From positions 1 to 8,502 of the forward strand of contig NZ_CALHHX010000164.1 of the NCBI RefSeq assembly GCF_938030685.1: a stretch of DNA of 8,502 nt. Direction: 5' to 3'. Origin of the DNA: an uncultured Campylobacter sp. (GTDB lineage Bacteria; Campylobacterota; Campylobacteria; Campylobacterales; Campylobacteraceae). This document shows positions 5,451 through 8,502 of this stretch, piece by piece; position 1 is the first letter of the stretch, and every line of letters starts with the position of its first letter. Made by a program: the position numbers and the translations under genes. The notes beneath the pieces are model-generated. The model worked only from the letters and a program-made list of their open reading frames with translations, was not told the origin of the DNA and did not search any database.

Positions 5451-6481
5451 ATTTAGAGCTTGCTTCGCGCATTACGATCATCACAAATCGCGCGCTCTGC
5501 GGCGGCGAGGCGGCGCTGCTCGCGCGCATAGTGGATTTTGCCACGGCAGGCGTAGGCGAGATCGTCGTACGCGAAAAGGATCTGGACGAAGTGGCCTATG
5601 CGGCGCTGTTTGGTAAAATTTTACGCGCCTGTAAAAGTGGGTTTTGCGCGGATATGGCCCGCAAGCACAGTACCGCTACGGATGAAACACGGCCTAAAAA
5701 TTTCGCTTGCGTTTTAGATGAAATTTTGTCTGAAAATTTTACAGGCGCTGCAAACTGCGCGAATGATAGCGCGCCGGGTGAAATTTCGCTTCGCGGTGTC
5801 GTATGCGAAACGAAATCCGCGACAGAAGGCGTATGGGGCACAGAAAATGCGGAAAGTATGCAGGGTGCGCAAAGTACAGAAAATGCGAATGATGTGCATA
5901 GTGTAAAAAACGCGGGGAGCTCGAATAGCGCGCAGTACGCAGAAAACTCGGAAAGTAAAGAGGGCGTAGAAAATTTACAGAGCGTAAAAGGGGAGGAAAA
6001 CTCGCAGAGCGCGGAGGGCGCGCAGAGTGCAGAGAGTGCAAGGCGCCTGCCCGCGATCTTTATGCATAATTTTGCAGATTTTGCGCTGCGGGCGGGCGAG
6101 AGAAATTTATGGCTGCCGCTCGGGGTTTTGCGGAGCTTCAGCGCGGTGCGCGGCACGGAGTTTTTGCGCGCAAATTTCAAAAAACTGGTCGCTTCCTGCC
6201 ACAGCGAGGCGGAGGCGCGCGAGGCGCTGAAGCTGGGCGCGAGCGCGATCTGCCTAAGCCACATCTTCGCGACCGATTGCAAGGCGGGGCTCGCGCCGAA
6301 GGGGCTAAATTTGATCCGCGCCGTGCGTGGGTTTTACGGCGGCGAAATTTATGCGCTGGGCGGCATAACGCCGCGCAATTTTGTCTCTGTCCTACGCGCG
6401 GGAGCCGACAGGATCGCTGTTATGAGCTCAGTGATGACGGCGCGGGACGCGAGCGATTTCATAAGAAAATTTAAAAAATGA
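5444..6481 (+). CDS. ThiE/TenI-family protein (thiamine phosphate synthase-like) with tripeptide-repeat insert
   Basis: ThiE couples thiazole phosphate to the pyrimidine; TenI relatives isomerise the thiazole. Residues 1-60 give the first strands, with ITIITN at 10-15 and VVREKDL at 41-47 (the family's REK phosphate-binding motif). Residues 203-345 resume the TIM barrel: IFMHNF at 205-210 (family IINDR position, Asn kept), LPLGVL, SCHSEAEAREALKLGASAICLSHIFATDCKAG in two family blocks from 251, then YALGGITPRN at 303-312 and AGADRIAVMSSVM. Between them lie about 140 extra residues, so the protein has 345 residues against about 200 for relatives. Its place behind thiH matches the ThiE/TenI-like gene of other Campylobacter thi loci. 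Divergence at the HLGQ position (LPLG) and a second thiE elsewhere in related genomes make TenI-like or altered activity possible, so I assign no symbol. Confidence 0.85.
   Translation: MLDLELASRITIITNRALCGGEAALLARIVDFATAGVGEIVVREKDLDEVAYAALFGKILRACKSGFCADMARKHSTATDETRPKNFACVLDEILSENFTGAANCANDSAPGEISLRGVVCETKSATEGVWGTENAESMQGAQSTENANDVHSVKNAGSSNSAQYAENSESKEGVENLQSVKGEENSQSAEGAQSAESARRLPAIFMHNFADFALRAGERNLWLPLGVLRSFSAVRGTEFLRANFKKLVASCHSEAEAREALKLGASAICLSHIFATDCKAGLAPKGLNLIRAVRGFYGGEIYALGGITPRNFVSVLRAGADRIAVMSSVMTARDASDFIRKFKK
5843..6040 (+). repeat. 22-unit 9-bp minisatellite coding a tripeptide array
   Basis: Residues 134-199 of the ThiE/TenI-like protein divide without gaps into 22 triplets, nearly all of the form (Glu/Gln/Lys/Asn/His)-(Asn/Ser/Gly/Asp)-(Ala/Val/Ser/Thr), for example ENA, ESM, QGA, QST, ENA and, at the end, QSA, EGA, QSA, ESA. 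The DNA unit is close to GAAAATGCG or CAGAGCGCG. Two further triplets (EGV, WGT at 128-133) may belong. Units differ from each other, so the array is old or mutating rather than a fresh slippage product. Confidence 0.85.
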
Positions 6482-6659
6482 ATCGATCCGAAAATGCGAT
6501 CCGTTTCTTTTGCCGCGCCCTTGCTGCCGTAATTGCGCTGTATGCGGCGCGATGCAAAACACATTTTAAATAAAATCAAAAATGCGCGAAACAGGCGCGA
6601 TTTATTGCGATTTAAGCCTGAAATTATAAAATACGAGCGTTTAAGCTTAAGGATATTTT
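6482..6659. other. Intergenic region before the pentapeptide/membrane gene
   Basis: No gene is seen. CGATCCG occurs twice within the first 22 bases. TATAAA at 6625-6630 is a possible -10 box for the gene at 6660, about 30 bases before its start, with no clear -35. I find no convincing terminator for the gene before. Confidence 0.4.
6649..6653 (+). promoter_or_regulatory. Ribosome site that supports a TTG start
   Basis: AAGGA lies six bases before the TTG at 6660. No in-frame ATG lies near the N-terminus (the next in-frame Met is residue 89), so this site is the main support for the rare TTG start. Confidence 0.6.
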
Positions 6660-7676
6660 TTGGATAAAGTGCGGCTTGAGGAATCTAAAAAGCCTCTAAA
6701 CGAACGACGTCGGACTTTCAAGCAAAAGCTGCGAAAAGGTGCTAGCGCCGATATCTTTGACGATGCGGATCTAAGCGATGCAACGGATCGCAGCTCATTA
6801 AATTTAAACGATACAAATTTGAGTAGCAAAAGCTTTAAAAATGCGAATTTTAATCAAATAGACCCCGAATCGCAACCCGATCATCTTTGCGGCGCAAATT
6901 TCCGAGATAGAAATTTAAACGACATGAATTTGAACTCAAAAGATGAGGTAAAATTTCAAAATTTAAACCCGGGTGGTATTTCATCGCGGGGCGCTAAAAC
7001 TCGTGATTATGACAAAGAGCCGCTAGTCATCAAAGACTATATGCCGATCGTAAATATTATAGCTATAGTAGCGTTGCTTTGTTTTGCTATGTTTATAAAT
7101 TTAGTGTCCAACATCCCTTATGATAGAAAAGTTGCGAATATCCTGCTCACCGCACCTTTGGTTGCTAGGGCTCTTAAGGGTTTTTCACAGCATTACGGAA
7201 GGAAATTTATATTTTTAAACTCAAGCATAAAATGTATAAAATCAGGCGAGCAGCTTGTAATGAAATTTGATGATATTTTATATTTTAAAAAGACTTTCGC
7301 ACTTGTTTATGAAAGCGAAACACGAAAATATACGGAAACGGAAAGAATTATAGGAAAAACCTGCCTTGCCATATACGTACTCGCTTATATTTATGGCGCG
7401 ATATTTGATGACCCTATGATAGTCTTTATAATGTTATTTTGCTGCATGGGGGCAATTATCTTTCTTTTTATACCGCAAATGATTTTTCATCTATTTAAGG
7501 GCGGCTTATTTTCATGTAGGTTTGTCGATGCTTTAATTATAGACGCGCTTTACAATAAATTTTTTATATTTATACCCACTAATAAAGAATATAATGAGCT
7601 TAAAAAATATATGAAATTAAAATTTAATAAAGATCTAGACGCGCCAAATTATCTTTTAAGAGTTAAAAATTTTTAA
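6660..7676 (+). CDS. Membrane protein with N-terminal pentapeptide-like repeats, unknown function
   Basis: I do not recognise the family. The 338-residue protein starts with a basic segment (1-27). Then come pentapeptide-like repeats, A(D/N)(L/F)xx: ADLSD at 36-40, four units at 47-66 (LNLND, TNLSS, KSFKN, ANFNQ) and three at 79-93 (ANFRD, RNLND, MNLNS). There are too few for a long beta-helix. Likely membrane spans are about 129-149, 234-249 and 252-277. A soluble part at 180-220 (FIFLNSSIKCIKSGEQLVMKF, split around 190, then DDILYF) has strand-rich character that might be a small PH-like fold, but this is a guess. The C-terminus (305-338) is charged. The 3' two thirds are clearly more AT-rich than the thi genes, which may indicate transfer. 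It starts with TTG. It converges with the DUF3108 gene with only 28 bases between stops. Confidence 0.75.
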   Translation: MDKVRLEESKKPLNERRRTFKQKLRKGASADIFDDADLSDATDRSSLNLNDTNLSSKSFKNANFNQIDPESQPDHLCGANFRDRNLNDMNLNSKDEVKFQNLNPGGISSRGAKTRDYDKEPLVIKDYMPIVNIIAIVALLCFAMFINLVSNIPYDRKVANILLTAPLVARALKGFSQHYGRKFIFLNSSIKCIKSGEQLVMKFDDILYFKKTFALVYESETRKYTETERIIGKTCLAIYVLAYIYGAIFDDPMIVFIMLFCCMGAIIFLFIPQMIFHLFKGGLFSCRFVDALIIDALYNKFFIFIPTNKEYNELKKYMKLKFNKDLDAPNYLLRVKNF

Positions 7677-7704
7677 CTCAGGCATTTTTCGAATTTACGA
7701 AGTC

Positions 7705-8502
7705 TCATTCCACAAGCCGCGCGCGGATGTCGCCGAAGAGTAACACGTCTTTCAAAACGGCGCGATCGGCGTAACCGCGCTCGTTTAGGCTCAGGTGCAG
7801 CTCGCCTCGGCTGCTCGAAAATATCGGCTGGTTGATGAAAACCACGTAAATCGCCGCAGCCTGCTTATCTGCGCCCGCGCCGCGCCCTTTAAAATTTGCG
7901 TCTGTTGTGCTGGTTTTCGTATCTGCTCCGCTAGAGCTTGCGCTTGCCGTTGCGCCGGAGTTTGCATCCGCATCACTAGGCGGCGCGACGCCAAGCTCGC
8001 TCGCGATATTTGCAGCGGCGCTTCCGCGCGGCCTTTCGATGTCGATCCTTCCGTCAGCGCTCTTTGCGCCTGCGGCTCGGACGAAAAATTTATCGCCCGA
8101 GTGCGGGATTTTGGAGAAATTGAAAAACAAACTCAGCAGGTCGTTCGTCGCAAAATAGGGCAAAATTTCGTCGCTTACGAGCTGTAGCTCGCCGCCCGTG
8201 CCCTTGAACTTTTGAAATTTTATCGTTTTGCGCGCGTAGTCGAAGGCGTAGGTTTTGCGCTCGTTTTTCGTCGTTTTGCCCTTTTTGCGCGAGACCTCGT
8301 GGATGTAGAGATCGGGCATCAAAAGCCCCGCCACGATGCGCCCCTTCGAGCGGAAGCTCTCGCGCCTTTGCCCACTTAGGCTGCCCGCGACGCCCTGCGC
8401 AACGGCGTCCATGACGATCTCGTAGCGATCGCCCTGCCGCACGAGCCGCGTGTTTGCGCTGCCGACCGCGCCGAAAACGCCGAACGAAATCTCATATTTC
8501 GC
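7705..8502 (-). CDS. DUF3108-type protein, 5' end outside the window
   Basis: The frame is open to the right edge, so 265 residues are visible and the N-terminus (normally a signal peptide) is missing. A GTG at 8440-8442 could be called as a start, but the coding continues upstream with YEISFGVFGAVGSANTRLV, which looks like the first conserved block of DUF3108, so GTG is not the true start. Further family-like blocks, numbered from that GTG, are SLSGQRRESFRSKGRIVAGL (21-40), KTYAFDYARKTIKF (63-76) and the end block RGELHLSLNERGYADRAVL to LLFGDIRARLV. The family is probably envelope-located with unknown function. Residues 139-195 form a low-complexity Ala/Ser/Thr/Asp/Gly segment before the last block, perhaps an insertion. 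Confidence 0.8.
   Translation of the reverse strand, partial: AKYEISFGVFGAVGSANTRLVRQGDRYEIVMDAVAQGVAGSLSGQRRESFRSKGRIVAGLLMPDLYIHEVSRKKGKTTKNERKTYAFDYARKTIKFQKFKGTGGELQLVSDEILPYFATNDLLSLFFNFSKIPHSGDKFFVRAAGAKSADGRIDIERPRGSAAANIASELGVAPPSDADANSGATASASSSGADTKTSTTDANFKGRGAGADKQAAAIYVVFINQPIFSSSRGELHLSLNERGYADRAVLKDVLLFGDIRARLVE
7858..8028 (-). repeat. Low-complexity Ala/Ser/Thr-rich segment inside the DUF3108 gene
   Basis: About 57 residues are made mostly of Ala, Ser, Thr, Asp and Gly (for example SGATASASSSGADTKTSTT). No strict period is visible, unlike the ThiE/TenI array. It lies between two conserved parts of the domain and is probably a flexible surface loop. Confidence 0.55.

Noticed and set aside
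5596..6282. 228-codon frame on the minus strand within the ThiE/TenI gene
   Set aside because: It is the reverse reading of the 9-bp repeat array, whose units lack stops in this frame. The plus strand has clear family motifs on both sides.
8440..8442. GTG as the true start of the DUF3108 gene
   Set aside because: The frame continues upstream to the window edge with residues that fit the family's first conserved block, and no ribosome site is seen before the GTG.

Overview
The window reads as a chromosomal piece of a comparatively GC-rich Campylobacter (the C. gracilis / C. rectus / C. showae type of base composition). The grounds are the ThiF form with a fused ThiS-like N-terminal domain, the ThiH and ThiE/TenI sequences, an Hcp-type cysteine-rich Sel1 protein, a DUF3108 protein, and a very dense scatter of AAATTT-type words in the non-coding DNA. 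Genus is inferred from remembered family features, not from a search.

Layout. 1-417: no convincing gene. 418-1212 (+): thiF. 1213-1756: non-coding DNA with many AAATTT words. 1757-2518 (+): thiG, with its own -10 box upstream and a good intrinsic terminator downstream. 2519-2823: non-coding, with several hairpins. 2824-3441 (-): a secreted Sel1/Hcp-like protein that splits the thiamine locus. 3662-4795 (+): thiH. 4788-5450 (+): an uncertain 220-codon repetitive frame that overlaps thiH at its start and the next gene at its end. 5444-6481 (+): a ThiE/TenI-family gene enlarged by a tripeptide-repeat insert. 6482-6659: short intergenic. 6660-7676 (+): an unrecognised membrane protein with pentapeptide-like repeats at its N-terminus. 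7705-8502 (-): a DUF3108 protein whose 5' end lies outside the window.

How the genes work together. ThiF (adenylation of the sulfur carrier ThiS), ThiG (thiazole synthase) and ThiH (radical SAM tyrosine lyase giving dehydroglycine) make the thiazole half of thiamine. A ThiE/TenI protein would act at the thiazole tautomer or at the coupling step. In other Campylobacter these genes normally lie close together as thiS-thiF-thiG-thiH-thiE/tenI. Here the same order survives, but the genes are pulled apart by a 544-bp gap, by an opposite-strand gene with its own signals, and by a repetitive frame. No thiS is visible in the window. Transcription is probably broken into at least thiF, thiG and thiH-(ORF)-thiE/tenI units.

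The most unusual content is sequence growth by short repeats: a 22-unit tripeptide array inside a TIM-barrel enzyme, an 18-residue tandem repeat in the frame between thiH and the ThiE/TenI gene, a low-complexity insert in the DUF3108 protein, and AAATTT-rich spacers. I found no CRISPR array, insertion sequence, tRNA or rRNA, and no obvious defence or other novel multi-gene system.
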